Assembly: GCA_964586155.1 (NCBI GenBank)
Contig: CAZPHC010000008.1
Span: 145,755-209,754 of the forward strand
Length of the DNA stretch: 64,000 nt
Origin: SXNM01 sp964586155
GTDB taxonomy: Bacteria; Myxococcota_A; UBA9042
Direction: 5' to 3'
Both the position numbers and the translations under genes were made by a program. This document shows, in pieces, positions 44,749 through 52,401 of this stretch; position 1 is the stretch's first letter, and every line of letters starts with the position of its first letter. The notes below the pieces were generated by a model. The model saw only the letters and a list, made by a program, of their open reading frames with translations, was not told the DNA's origin and did not search any database.

Positions 44749-44999
44749 TCGCTTGTGCGAACAAGCCCATTTTGCTACACGCTCCGCCCAGAGAGGCAGC
44801 GAGGAGAGCGCAGCCATGCACGCAGCTCCACCCGTCGCCGATGGGTACGTCGAGACCTTGTCCGCGTCAGCCCCCGGCCCTACCGCGTCGACCGCACCAG
44901 ATCCATCGACCGCCATGCATCCCACCGTCCGCTTTGGCGCCCGCCGCTGGTGGCTCGTGCCCGCCACGCTGGCCTGCCTCGTCCTCGGCCGCGTCCTGG
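44749..44999. repeat. 251-bp direct repeat, left copy
   Basis: Matches 48411-48661 with three substitutions that I can see, offset 3662 bp. It carries the promoter region, start codon and first ~61 codons of the gene that is intact at 48478. Identity stops abruptly at both ends: GGC against GAA on the left, and after GCGTCCTGG on the right, where REP cluster R3 begins. Confidence 0.95.
44753..44780 (+). promoter_or_regulatory. Duplicated candidate promoter, left copy
   Basis: TTGTGC-N16-CTACAC, identical to the pair in front of the intact gene (48415-48442). Here it faces the truncated gene copy, REP cluster R3 and then the helicase gene 440 bp downstream, so it could supply transcription to the helicase. 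Confidence 0.4.
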
Positions 45000-45160
45000 C
45001 CGCGTGCAAGATGCCTGGGACCTCGCGCCAGGCACGTCGCGCCGCAGCGTGCAAGGTGCCTGGCACCTCGCGCCGGGCACCTCGCGCGGTGCAAGGTGCC
45101 TGGCACCTCGGGCCGGCACCTCGCGCCGCAGCACCTCGCGCCGCACCTGCCTCGACTTGA
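44816..45160 (+). pseudogene. Truncated 5' copy of the 48478 gene
   Basis: ATG 44816 corresponds to ATG 48478. About 61 codons are identical to the intact gene save two or three changes (MHAAPPVADGYVETLS...ARRWWLVPATLACLVL), then the frame runs into REP cluster R3 (ACKMPGTSRQARRAAACKVPGT) and stops at 45158-45160. The N-terminal part contains a membrane segment, so a short hybrid could be made, but it lacks the intact gene's soluble domain. Confidence 0.85.
45004..45149. repeat. REP-like cluster R3
   Basis: Two full units GCAAGGTGCCTGGCACCTCG and a degenerate first one (GCAAGATGCCTGGGACCTCG), plus several GGCACCTCGCGCC half-units. The CGCGCC endings resemble cluster R1 rather than R2 (CGCGCT). 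It begins within five bases of the end of the left 251-bp copy. Confidence 0.85.
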
Positions 45161-45217
45161 CACCGCGTCCGAGCCTGCTCCAAGCTTGAACTGTCCCAAA
45201 GCCGAGAGGTCGACCCT

Positions 45218-48200
45218 GTGAGAGTCTTGTATCTCCAAGGCTTTGATGCCGGTGGGCTCGTCAGCGCTGTTGACAAGACCTGCGCCGCCATCGCTCGCGG
45301 AGACCTGCGCTCGGCCGACGTCCGCAAGCTGCGAGGCGACGGTACCTACCACCGCGCTCGACTCAACGACAGCGACCGGTTGTTGCTGCAATTCGTCCGC
45401 CACCACGGCGAAACTGTCTGCCTGGTGCTCGAGGTGATCGTCCGCCACGCCTACGACAAGTCTCGTTTTCTCCGCGGCGCGCAGGTCCCCGACGACGCGC
45501 TCGAGACGGCCTACGAGCCCACGACGCTGCTGTCCGAAGCGGCCCCTACACTGCGCTACCTGGATCCGGCACGGACCGAGTTCCGCATGCTCGACAAGCC
45601 GCTCTGCTTCGACGACGCGCAGGAGGCGGCGCTGCGCGCCCGGCCGCCGCTGGTGGTGGTCGGCTCTGCAGGCAGCGGCAAGACCGCGTTGCTTCTGCAG
45701 GCGATGCGCACGCACCGCGGCTCGGTCGCCTATGTCACCGAATCGCGGTGGCTCGCCGAGTCGGCGCGGACGCTCTACGTTGCCAACGGCGGCGCCCCTG
45801 ACGACCAGGACGCGAGCTTCCTCTCGCTGATGCACATGGTCGAGTCGATCGCCGTGCCGCCTGGGCCCATCGTGAGCTGGCGTGCGTTCCGGGGCTTCTT
45901 TGCCGAGCGCTCTGCTGGCAGCCGGGTGCTGCGGGAGGCGGGCGCGCATGCGATCCTGGAAGAGCTGCGCGGTGTGCTGACGGCCGAGCCCGAGGGGCCA
46001 CACAGCCGAGAGGCGTACCGCGCCCTGGGAGTCAAGCAATCCCTGTTCGGGGTCGAGCAACGCGACGCGATCTACGATTTCTTCCTCGCCTACCGCGACT
46101 GGCTCGTGCGACAAGGGTTGAGCGAGCCGAATCTGCTCGCCCACGCATTGCTCGGTCGGGTCGAGCCGGTGTGGGATTTCGTGGTCGTCGACGAGGTCCA
46201 GGACCTGACCAACGCCCAGCTCGCGCTGGTGCTCGCGACGCTGCGGCCCCACGCGGGCTTTATCCTCGCCGGCGACGCCAACCAGATCGTGCACCCGAAC
46301 TACTTCTCCTGGGCTCGGGTGAAGTCGCTCTTCTGGCGCGGCCGCGGCGCGCTCGACGAAGACCAGGCCGTGCACCTGCTTCGGATGAGCTATCGCAACA
46401 GCGAGCGGGTCACCGACGTGGCGAACCGCCTGCTGGCGCTCAAGGTCCACTGCTATGGCTCGATCGACCGCGAGTCGAACCGCCTGATGCAGTCCCTACC
46501 TGGGGATGCGGGCGCGACGTTGGTGCTGCGGGCCGGCGGGCCGGGCGCGCGGGCGCTCGCCGAACGCTGCCGCGTCTCGAACGAGGTGGCGGTGCTGGTC
46601 CTGCGCGAGGAACACAAGGCAGAGGCGCAGCGCACCTACCGGACGCCGCTGGTCTTCTCGATCGTCGAAGCCAAAGGCCTCGAATACCGCACTGTCGTGC
46701 TGCACCGCTTGATCAGCGGCGCCAGCGAGCGCTACGCCGCGCTGGCTGCCGGGGTGTCGGCCAGCGATCTGCAGACCGACGAGCTGCGCTACCGCCGTGC
46801 CCGCGACAAGACGGACAAATCGCTCGAGGCCGACAAGTTCTTCGTCAACGCCCTGTACGTCGCCTTGACGCGCGCGGTCCACGACGTCGTCGCGGTCGAG
46901 GACGATCCCGCGCATCCATTGCTTGTGCTGCTCGGCCTCCAGGGCCAGGACAGCGCCGACGACGTTGCGGTCCACAAGGCCAGCCGCGAGGACTGGCAGC
47001 GCGAGGCCAGCCGGCTTGAGGCCCAGGGCAAGTCCGAACAGGCCGAGGCGATCCGCCGCGACGTGCTGCAGCAGAAGCCGGTGCCGTGGCAGGTCTACGA
47101 CCGCGCCTGGCTCGGGGCGCTGCTCGGTCCGCCGTCCAAGGTCGCGGCGCTCTCCGTTCGCAGCCGCGACCAGCTCCGCGAGTACGCCTACCTCCACGAC
47201 GACCCAGACCTGCTGCTGCAGGTCGACCCGCTCCGCGGCGTCGTCGAGGCGACCCTGCCGCTGCCGACCTGGGTCCGCGGCCACACCGCCTACGGTTGGC
47301 CCCCCGTGGACTCTGAAGCGACGCGCAATCGTGCCCTGGCGTTGCTGCTTGGCCTGCCGCTCAAGGGTGAGCGCGAGGTCTTCGATCAGCGGAGACCACA
47401 GGTGGTGCCGGCGGCGCTGTCGCGCTGCGTCGGCAAGTCGCGTGACGAACTGCTGCGCGACACCGAGCGTCACGGCACCGATCACCGCACGATGTTCGGC
47501 TTGACGCAGCTGATGCTCGCTGCCTACCGCAACGACCTCGCCTGGATCGACGCCCTGATCGAGCGCGGCGCCACGCTCGGCCCTCTCGACACTTATGGCC
47601 GTGGCGCGCTCGGCTGGGCCCTGCTCGGCGCCCGCGATCGTGGCGACCTGGGCAGCCTCGGCGAGCTCTGGGAACGTCTGGCGCCGGCCTCAATCGACGT
47701 CGAGGTCGACGGCCAGGCGGTGCAGCTCGGGCGAGAGATGCCGGAATTCCTGGTGCTGCAGTTCGCCATCGCCGAGCACAGCCGCATGCTCCGGCAGCGT
47801 CACGATTTGTCCTACTACGACGCATCCAGCCCGGATGGCGACGCCGACCAAGCGACCGCAGGCTTCCACGTCTGGCCGACATTCAGCAGCGCCGAGCTCT
47901 GCAGCCGCTGGTGGGAGGCTGGCCTGCCCGAGAACCTGCTGCCTGCCCGCCGGGCCCGCCGGGCCTACCTCAACGCGGTGCTGGCCCGTGCTGAACGCCA
48001 GAGCACCTACCGTCCTGCGCGCAAGCTCTGGCAGCGGGTGCGCCACGGCCGCTATTGCCTGTCGCCCACGCTGCGGCTGCGCGTACGCGACGAGGTTGGC
48101 GTCGACCACTGGCGCGACCTCCGCGAGCTGCTCGGCCTGGCGCAGCAGGCAAACCTGCGCCGCGCCACGTACGCCCGGTTGACCGGAGATCTCTACCGCG

Positions 48201-48349
48201 CCGAGCAGGGGGCCTGGTTCGGGATTCCGGTCGAGCCGGTGCCGACGCCGATGGACGTCTCCAGGCGCGGACAGCTCAAGAGCGCCAAGGCTCTGCCGAA
48301 GTTCACTCGAGCGGGGCGCCACGGCAGGCCAAGCGATCAAGGCCAGTAG
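45218..48349 (+). CDS. RelE/ParE-like domain-UvrD helicase-ankyrin-like fusion protein
   Basis: 1043 residues. Residues 1-90 resemble a RelE/ParE fold: VRKLRGDGTYHRARLNDSDR, then LVLEVIVRHAYDKSRFL. An SF1 helicase follows: Walker A GSAGSGKT (149-156), Walker B VVVDEVQD (322-329), motif III ILAGDANQIVHPN, RMSYRNSERVTDVANRLL, VEAKGLEYRTVVLHR and the late NALYVALTRAVHDVVAVE, as in UvrD/Rep proteins. From about residue 750 there is an ankyrin-like segment (GLTQLMLAAYRNDLAWIDAL...YGRGALGWALL) and a basic C terminus. GTG 45218 follows AGAGGT. It lies between two 251-bp direct repeats, next to REP cluster R3, an island-like setting. Nuclease domains were not seen. Function is unknown; DNA repair, toxin control or phage defence are possible. 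Confidence 0.83.
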   Translation: MRVLYLQGFDAGGLVSAVDKTCAAIARGDLRSADVRKLRGDGTYHRARLNDSDRLLLQFVRHHGETVCLVLEVIVRHAYDKSRFLRGAQVPDDALETAYEPTTLLSEAAPTLRYLDPARTEFRMLDKPLCFDDAQEAALRARPPLVVVGSAGSGKTALLLQAMRTHRGSVAYVTESRWLAESARTLYVANGGAPDDQDASFLSLMHMVESIAVPPGPIVSWRAFRGFFAERSAGSRVLREAGAHAILEELRGVLTAEPEGPHSREAYRALGVKQSLFGVEQRDAIYDFFLAYRDWLVRQGLSEPNLLAHALLGRVEPVWDFVVVDEVQDLTNAQLALVLATLRPHAGFILAGDANQIVHPNYFSWARVKSLFWRGRGALDEDQAVHLLRMSYRNSERVTDVANRLLALKVHCYGSIDRESNRLMQSLPGDAGATLVLRAGGPGARALAERCRVSNEVAVLVLREEHKAEAQRTYRTPLVFSIVEAKGLEYRTVVLHRLISGASERYAALAAGVSASDLQTDELRYRRARDKTDKSLEADKFFVNALYVALTRAVHDVVAVEDDPAHPLLVLLGLQGQDSADDVAVHKASREDWQREASRLEAQGKSEQAEAIRRDVLQQKPVPWQVYDRAWLGALLGPPSKVAALSVRSRDQLREYAYLHDDPDLLLQVDPLRGVVEATLPLPTWVRGHTAYGWPPVDSEATRNRALALLLGLPLKGEREVFDQRRPQVVPAALSRCVGKSRDELLRDTERHGTDHRTMFGLTQLMLAAYRNDLAWIDALIERGATLGPLDTYGRGALGWALLGARDRGDLGSLGELWERLAPASIDVEVDGQAVQLGREMPEFLVLQFAIAEHSRMLRQRHDLSYYDASSPDGDADQATAGFHVWPTFSSAELCSRWWEAGLPENLLPARRARRAYLNAVLARAERQSTYRPARKLWQRVRHGRYCLSPTLRLRVRDEVGVDHWRDLRELLGLAQQANLRRATYARLTGDLYRAEQGAWFGIPVEPVPTPMDVSRRGQLKSAKALPKFTRAGRHGRPSDQGQ

Positions 48350-48410
48350 CAATCCTCGTGGGCGGTCGGGCCGGGACTCAAGAAGGGATGAGGTCTGCGC
48401 GCCAGGCGAA

Positions 48411-48661
48411 TCGCTTGTGCGAACAAGCCCATTTTGCTACACGCTCCGCCCAGAGAGGCAGCGAGGAGAGCGCAGCCATGCACGCAGCTCCACCCGTCGC
48501 CGATGGGTACGTCGAGACCTTGTCCGCGTCAGCCCCCGGCCCTACCGCGTCGACCGCACCAGATCCATCGACCGCCATGCATCCCACCGTCCGCTTTGGC
48601 GCCCGCCGCTGGTGGCTCGTGCCCGCCACGTTGGCCTGCCTCGTGCTCGCCCGCGTCCTGG
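48411..48661. repeat. 251-bp direct repeat, right copy
   Basis: Second copy of 44749-44999, here continuous with the intact gene. The left border starts with a 6-bp stem and GCGA loop, GCTTGTgcgaACAAGC at 48413-48428, also present in the left copy (44751-44766). If the 45000-48410 segment is an insertion, the repeat behaves like an unusually long target duplication. Confidence 0.95.
48415..48442 (+). promoter_or_regulatory. Candidate promoter of the 48478 gene
   Basis: TTGTGC and CTACAC separated by 16 bp, in an unusually AT-rich patch (CCCATTTTGCTACAC). The -10 ends 35 bp before ATG 48478. It overlaps the GCTTGT/ACAAGC stem, which might be a regulator site. Confidence 0.45.
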
Positions 48662-49035
48662 TCGCCCCGGCCGTCGCCGAGCTGCCGACCGAAGGCGACG
48701 ACCGTCACGGCGTCGACGACGCCCGACGCGCCGCGATCTTCTGGCACATCGCCCGCTGGCAGGTGGCGTGGCGCGCCAAGGCCAAGGCCCACTTCCCGAA
48801 CCACCCGTGGTCGGCCGAGGACGACTACCATTGGAACGTCCGTAGCCACGTCGACAAGGTCCTGGCCCAGAAGTTCGGCGTCTCGACCAGCGTCATCTGG
48901 GCCGTCTACGACGAGGGTGTACGGGGGCAGTGGCGCCTGCCGCCGCCGCCGGACGCGACCTCGCTCGAACGGCTCGTCGGCGACGCAGGCCCGTTGACTC
49001 CCAGCGTCGTCCCGCTGCGGCCACGCAAGAAATGA
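48478..49035 (+). CDS. Hypothetical protein with N-terminal membrane anchor
   Basis: 185 residues, not recognised. A Pro/Ser/Ala-rich head, one membrane segment WWLVPATLACLVLARVLVAP (about residues 45-64), then a soluble part containing ARRAAIFWHIARWQVAWRA and YHWNVRSHVDKVLAQKFGV, possibly a short helical domain. GAGGAG precedes ATG 48478; ATG 48577 (before HPTVRFGARRWW) is an alternative start. Its stop overlaps the next gene's ATG in ATGA, so the two are coupled. Its 5' part was duplicated upstream of the helicase gene. Confidence 0.75.
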   Translation: MHAAPPVADGYVETLSASAPGPTASTAPDPSTAMHPTVRFGARRWWLVPATLACLVLARVLVAPAVAELPTEGDDRHGVDDARRAAIFWHIARWQVAWRAKAKAHFPNHPWSAEDDYHWNVRSHVDKVLAQKFGVSTSVIWAVYDEGVRGQWRLPPPPDATSLERLVGDAGPLTPSVVPLRPRKK

Positions 49036-50855
49036 GGCACCTCCGCACGCACGACAGCGCCGTGCCGAGCGCCACTTGGGCCGACGTAGCGGCGCTGCGT
49101 TGGACACTGTGGATCGTCCTGGCGAGCGCGTGGTTCTGGCCGGCGCTGTCCAAGCCGACGATGCTCGGCACCGCAGGCGACTGGGCCTACTTCACCGCGC
49201 ACGACACCAGCGTCTGGCTCTCGCTCGCGGTGCACAACGAGCTGCCTGGTTGGGATCCGTTCGCCTGCGGCGGCATCCCCCTGCTCGGCAACCTGCAGGT
49301 GCGGCCGATCGGCATCACGGCGCTGTGCTCGCTGCTCTTTGGCCTGTTGCCGGGGCTGCGCGTGGCCCTGTGGCTGATGGTCTTGCTCGGGCTCGAGGGC
49401 GCGTACCGCTGGGCGCGCCATCGCGGCGTGGCTGGCGTCGGCGCGTTGGCCGCGGCGGTCATCTTCGCGACGTCGGGTCGGCTGGTGCAGGCGATCGCAG
49501 AGGGCCAGCCTGGTCTGTTGGCGTTCGAGCTGGCGCCCTGGGCCCTGCTCGGGTTGGAGCGCGGTTGGCGAGACTGGCGTGCGGCGACGGCCGGTGGCCT
49601 GTGGATGGCCCTCTCGTTCCTCGAAGGCGGCGCCGTGCCCACGCCGCTGACCGCCGTGCTGCTGTTCATCGTCGCGTTGAGCCGCACCGGCCTCGCCCTG
49701 GGCCGCTGGCGTCCGGGCGGCGCCTCGCGCGACGATGTGGCGATCTGGCGGCCACTGGCGACGCTGGCCTGGATGGGCCTGGTCGCCGCGCTGGCCACCG
49801 CCTGGCGGTTGCTGCCGGTCGCCGAGTCGCTCGTGCGCTGGCCGCGCGACTGGCAGGCCGACGACGTCTACACCATCGGCCATGTCCTCAACATGATGGC
49901 GGTCAACAGCGTCCCCGGCACCCACATGGCGAACGGCTCCAGCTTCGTCGGCGCTCCGGTCTTCCTGGTCGCTGCGGTGGCCCTCCTGCTGCGCGATCGC
50001 CGCGCCGGTTGGCCGCTGGTCCTGACGCTGCTCACGCTCGATCTCGCCACCGGGACGCGCGATCTCCTCGGCCTCTTTCCCGCGATCCACCATCTTCCCG
50101 TGCTTCACAACCTCCGACACCCCATGCGTTTTTCGCTGTTCACCGCCCTGCCGCTCGGTGTGCTCGCCGGCCTGACCATCGAGCACCTCGAACGCTGGGT
50201 CGCCGCCGGCTTCGCCCGGCGCGCCTCGTCATCGCAGACGCCCGCGTGGGCCGGCCGCGCGATCGCCATCACCGCAGCCGTCGCGCTCGCGGCCTGGCCG
50301 ACCGGCAAGCTCTTGCACTTCGGCCACTCGCGCCTGCTCGGCACCTTCGTCCGTCCGGCACCGCTGTCAGCGTTCCAGCCGTTCCGCCAGAGCCTGGGCA
50401 ACCGCTGGGCGGCGGACGTCTGGCCAGCGATGCATCTCGGCACGCTCTCGTGCTTCGAGGAGCAGCCCTTTCCCCAGGCCGAAGGGTTGCGCGCCGATCG
50501 TCCAGCCGAGGAGTGGATCGAGCTGCCCGCCGACGGCACCGCGACGCGCGTCGCCTGGTCGCCGAACGCGATCGACATCGACGTCGAGGTGGTCGCGGAC
50601 GCCGGGACGACCCTCGTCATCAACCAGAACCACCATCGGGGCTGGAGCGCCGGTCCCTTCCAGGTGGTCGAGCGCCACGACGGCCTGCTCGCGGTGCGTC
50701 TGCCCAAGGGGCGGCATCGCGTCGAGCTACGCTGGAGCGATCCCTTGAGCCGGGCCGGATTCGCGATCACGGCGCTCGCGGCGTCAGCGTTGCTGATCGC
50801 GCGCCGGCGCTCCCGTCACGGCAGGGCCGCGCCCGCCGCCGCGTCGCCCATGTGA
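49032..50855 (+). CDS. Large multi-spanning membrane protein (YfhO-like)
   Basis: 607 residues with about 12 hydrophobic segments, a periplasmic-type loop after the first two (HDTSVWLSLAVHNELPGWDPFACGG), and a ~150-residue C-terminal soluble domain before one last membrane helix. The WDPFACGGIPLLGNLQ motif and topology resemble YfhO/GT-C-type membrane proteins used in polymer glycosylation. Coupled to the upstream gene through ATGA. The last ~40 bp overlap the convergent tetR gene. Confidence 0.72.
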   Translation: MRHLRTHDSAVPSATWADVAALRWTLWIVLASAWFWPALSKPTMLGTAGDWAYFTAHDTSVWLSLAVHNELPGWDPFACGGIPLLGNLQVRPIGITALCSLLFGLLPGLRVALWLMVLLGLEGAYRWARHRGVAGVGALAAAVIFATSGRLVQAIAEGQPGLLAFELAPWALLGLERGWRDWRAATAGGLWMALSFLEGGAVPTPLTAVLLFIVALSRTGLALGRWRPGGASRDDVAIWRPLATLAWMGLVAALATAWRLLPVAESLVRWPRDWQADDVYTIGHVLNMMAVNSVPGTHMANGSSFVGAPVFLVAAVALLLRDRRAGWPLVLTLLTLDLATGTRDLLGLFPAIHHLPVLHNLRHPMRFSLFTALPLGVLAGLTIEHLERWVAAGFARRASSSQTPAWAGRAIAITAAVALAAWPTGKLLHFGHSRLLGTFVRPAPLSAFQPFRQSLGNRWAADVWPAMHLGTLSCFEEQPFPQAEGLRADRPAEEWIELPADGTATRVAWSPNAIDIDVEVVADAGTTLVINQNHHRGWSAGPFQVVERHDGLLAVRLPKGRHRVELRWSDPLSRAGFAITALAASALLIARRRSRHGRAAPAAASPM

Positions 50856-51445
50856 GCGCCGGCGAGGACGTGGTCGGCGTACAGACGCGTCACGGCGCGC
50901 GCCAGCGCCATCGGGTCGGTCGGTCCGCTGCGTCGCCTGGCGTGCTGCGCCACGGTCAGCACCGCGAGGCCGTGGGCGATGGACCACGCGCCCATGCAGG
51001 CCGTGTCGGTCAACGCGGACGCGACCAGCCCGGCATCGCGTGCGCCCTGGATGACCCGCGCGAGCGCCACCCAGCAGCGATCCCGCTCTGCGTTGAGCTG
51101 GGCATCGTCGGGCACGAGCAGATCGGCGCGGAACATCAAGCCGAACGTGGCTGGCCGCTCGAGGGCGAACGCCACGTAGGCCGTCCCCTGCGCCGCGAGC
51201 GCCACGCGCGGGTCTGTCGTCTCGCTCGCGGCCCGCTCGACCCGATCGGCCAGGTCGGCGTAGCCACTCGCCGCGTAGGCAGTGAGCATGCCGGCGCGCG
51301 AACCGAACAAGGCACCAGGCGCCCCGTGCGACAGGCCGGCCCGCCGCGCCACGCCCCGCAGTGAGATCGCGCCTTCGCCCACGGCCACCAGCTCGTCGCC
51401 AACAGCCCGCAGCAACGCGGCGCGCGTCGCATCGGAATCTCTCAT
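50816..51445 (-). CDS. TetR-family transcriptional regulator
   Basis: 209 residues. N-terminal helix-turn-helix: ISLRGVARRAGLSHGAPGALFGSRAGMLTAY, matching TetR DNA-binding domains of the WHG/TetR_C_13-like group. The C-terminal ligand domain (about residues 75-195) contains FALERPATFGLMFRADLL. GGGGGACC precedes ATG 51445. A 15-bp palindrome 70 bp upstream is a candidate auto-operator. The gene ends 40 bp inside the convergent membrane-protein gene. Ligand and targets unknown. Confidence 0.85.
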   Translation of the reverse strand: MRDSDATRAALLRAVGDELVAVGEGAISLRGVARRAGLSHGAPGALFGSRAGMLTAYAASGYADLADRVERAASETTDPRVALAAQGTAYVAFALERPATFGLMFRADLLVPDDAQLNAERDRCWVALARVIQGARDAGLVASALTDTACMGAWSIAHGLAVLTVAQHARRRSGPTDPMALARAVTRLYADHVLAGAHMGDAAAGAALP

Positions 51446-51514
51446 GGTCCCCCCAGCGCGTCGACCGCGCCACCCACGTCGGATGCTGCGATGGTGACCA
51501 GAGTTGCGCAAGTA

Positions 51515-51529
51515 GACGTTGACAACGTC
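51515..51529. promoter_or_regulatory. Candidate TetR operator
   Basis: GACGTTG-A-CAACGTC, a perfect 7-bp inverted repeat around one base, 70 bp upstream of the tetR start. Size and symmetry suit a TetR dimer site. It overlaps a TTGACA-like hexamer. The 330-bp gap 51446-51775 holds this site and a stem-loop, but no gene. Confidence 0.6.
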
Positions 51530-51658
51530 CACGAGATTTTCTACCACTGCGACGGAACGTGTCGCACCGAGCGAGCAGGGTTGGCGTCAGCACCGACGCC
51601 GCCGCGCCTTGGAACCTCCCGGTGCCCCGAACGCCCGACAGGGCTCCGTCTCTACCTG

Positions 51659-51704
51659 CCCCAGCTCGCGTTGCACCCCACCCGCCCCGCGACGCGAGCT
51701 GGGG
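51659..51704 (-). terminator. 13-bp stem-loop downstream of ybaK
   Basis: CCCCAGCTCGCGT (51659-51671) pairs perfectly with ACGCGAGCTGGGG (51692-51704) around a 20-base loop. It lies 71 bases after the ybaK stop on its strand. There is no T-run, so it may be a weak terminator or a processing structure. Confidence 0.4.
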
Positions 51705-51775
51705 TGGGTAGGCCTTGGGGCGCGGGCGAGGCGTCCCTCACGAGCGCAGCGCTCGATCACGCGCCGGTCGCGGGA

Positions 51776-52261
51776 TCACGGGTCGATCGCCACGTCCACC
51801 GGCCGGGCGCCGAGCGTGCGCACCAGCACCTCCGGTGCCAGCGCCACCAGGAAGCCGCGCTTGCCGCCGTTGAGCAGGATGCGCTCCAGCCCGAGGATGG
51901 AGCGCTCGACGTAGACCGGCATCGCCCGGCGCACGCCGAACGGCGAGGTGCCGCCGACCAGGTAGCCGGTATGCTTCTGCGCGACCTCGGGGTCACACGG
52001 CGTCACGCCGCGCTCGCCGATCTGGCGCGCCAGCTCGCGGGTGCTGACCTTCTTGTCGCCGTGCATCAACACGATCAAGGGTTTGCGCTCTGCGGTCTCC
52101 ATCACCAGCGTCTTGACCACCTCGTGCTCCGGCACGCCCAGCGCGTCGGAGGATGCCTTGGTGCCGCCGTGTTCGACGTAGGGGTAGAGGTGCTCGGTGA
52201 AGGGCACGCCCGCGGCGCGCAGGGCGCGGACCGCCGCGGTGACGGGCGTCTTGTCTGCCAT
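51776..52261 (-). CDS. ybaK: YbaK/EbsC-type Cys-tRNA(Pro) deacylase
   Basis: 161 residues, the full length of YbaK. The family removes cysteine mis-attached to tRNA(Pro) and assists translation fidelity. Characteristic stretches: MADKTPVTAAVRALRAAGVPF at the N terminus (in part), KTLVMETAERKPLIVLMHGDKKVS, GYLVGGTSPFGVRRAMPVYVE and ILLNGGKRGF. ATG 52261 fits that N terminus. It is divergent from the lipoprotein gene at 52402. Confidence 0.9.
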   Translation of the reverse strand: MADKTPVTAAVRALRAAGVPFTEHLYPYVEHGGTKASSDALGVPEHEVVKTLVMETAERKPLIVLMHGDKKVSTRELARQIGERGVTPCDPEVAQKHTGYLVGGTSPFGVRRAMPVYVERSILGLERILLNGGKRGFLVALAPEVLVRTLGARPVDVAIDP

Positions 52262-52401
52262 GGCCTGGTCCTCCGGCGTCCGTGCGCGACACGCGTGGCC
52301 GCAAGATGCTACGATCACGCCCGACTTGTCGACGGCGTCGCCATGACCGACGCTGCGCTCGCCACGGGCAGGCGCCCGCGCCAGCGCCCAAGGAGGCCGT
52401 G

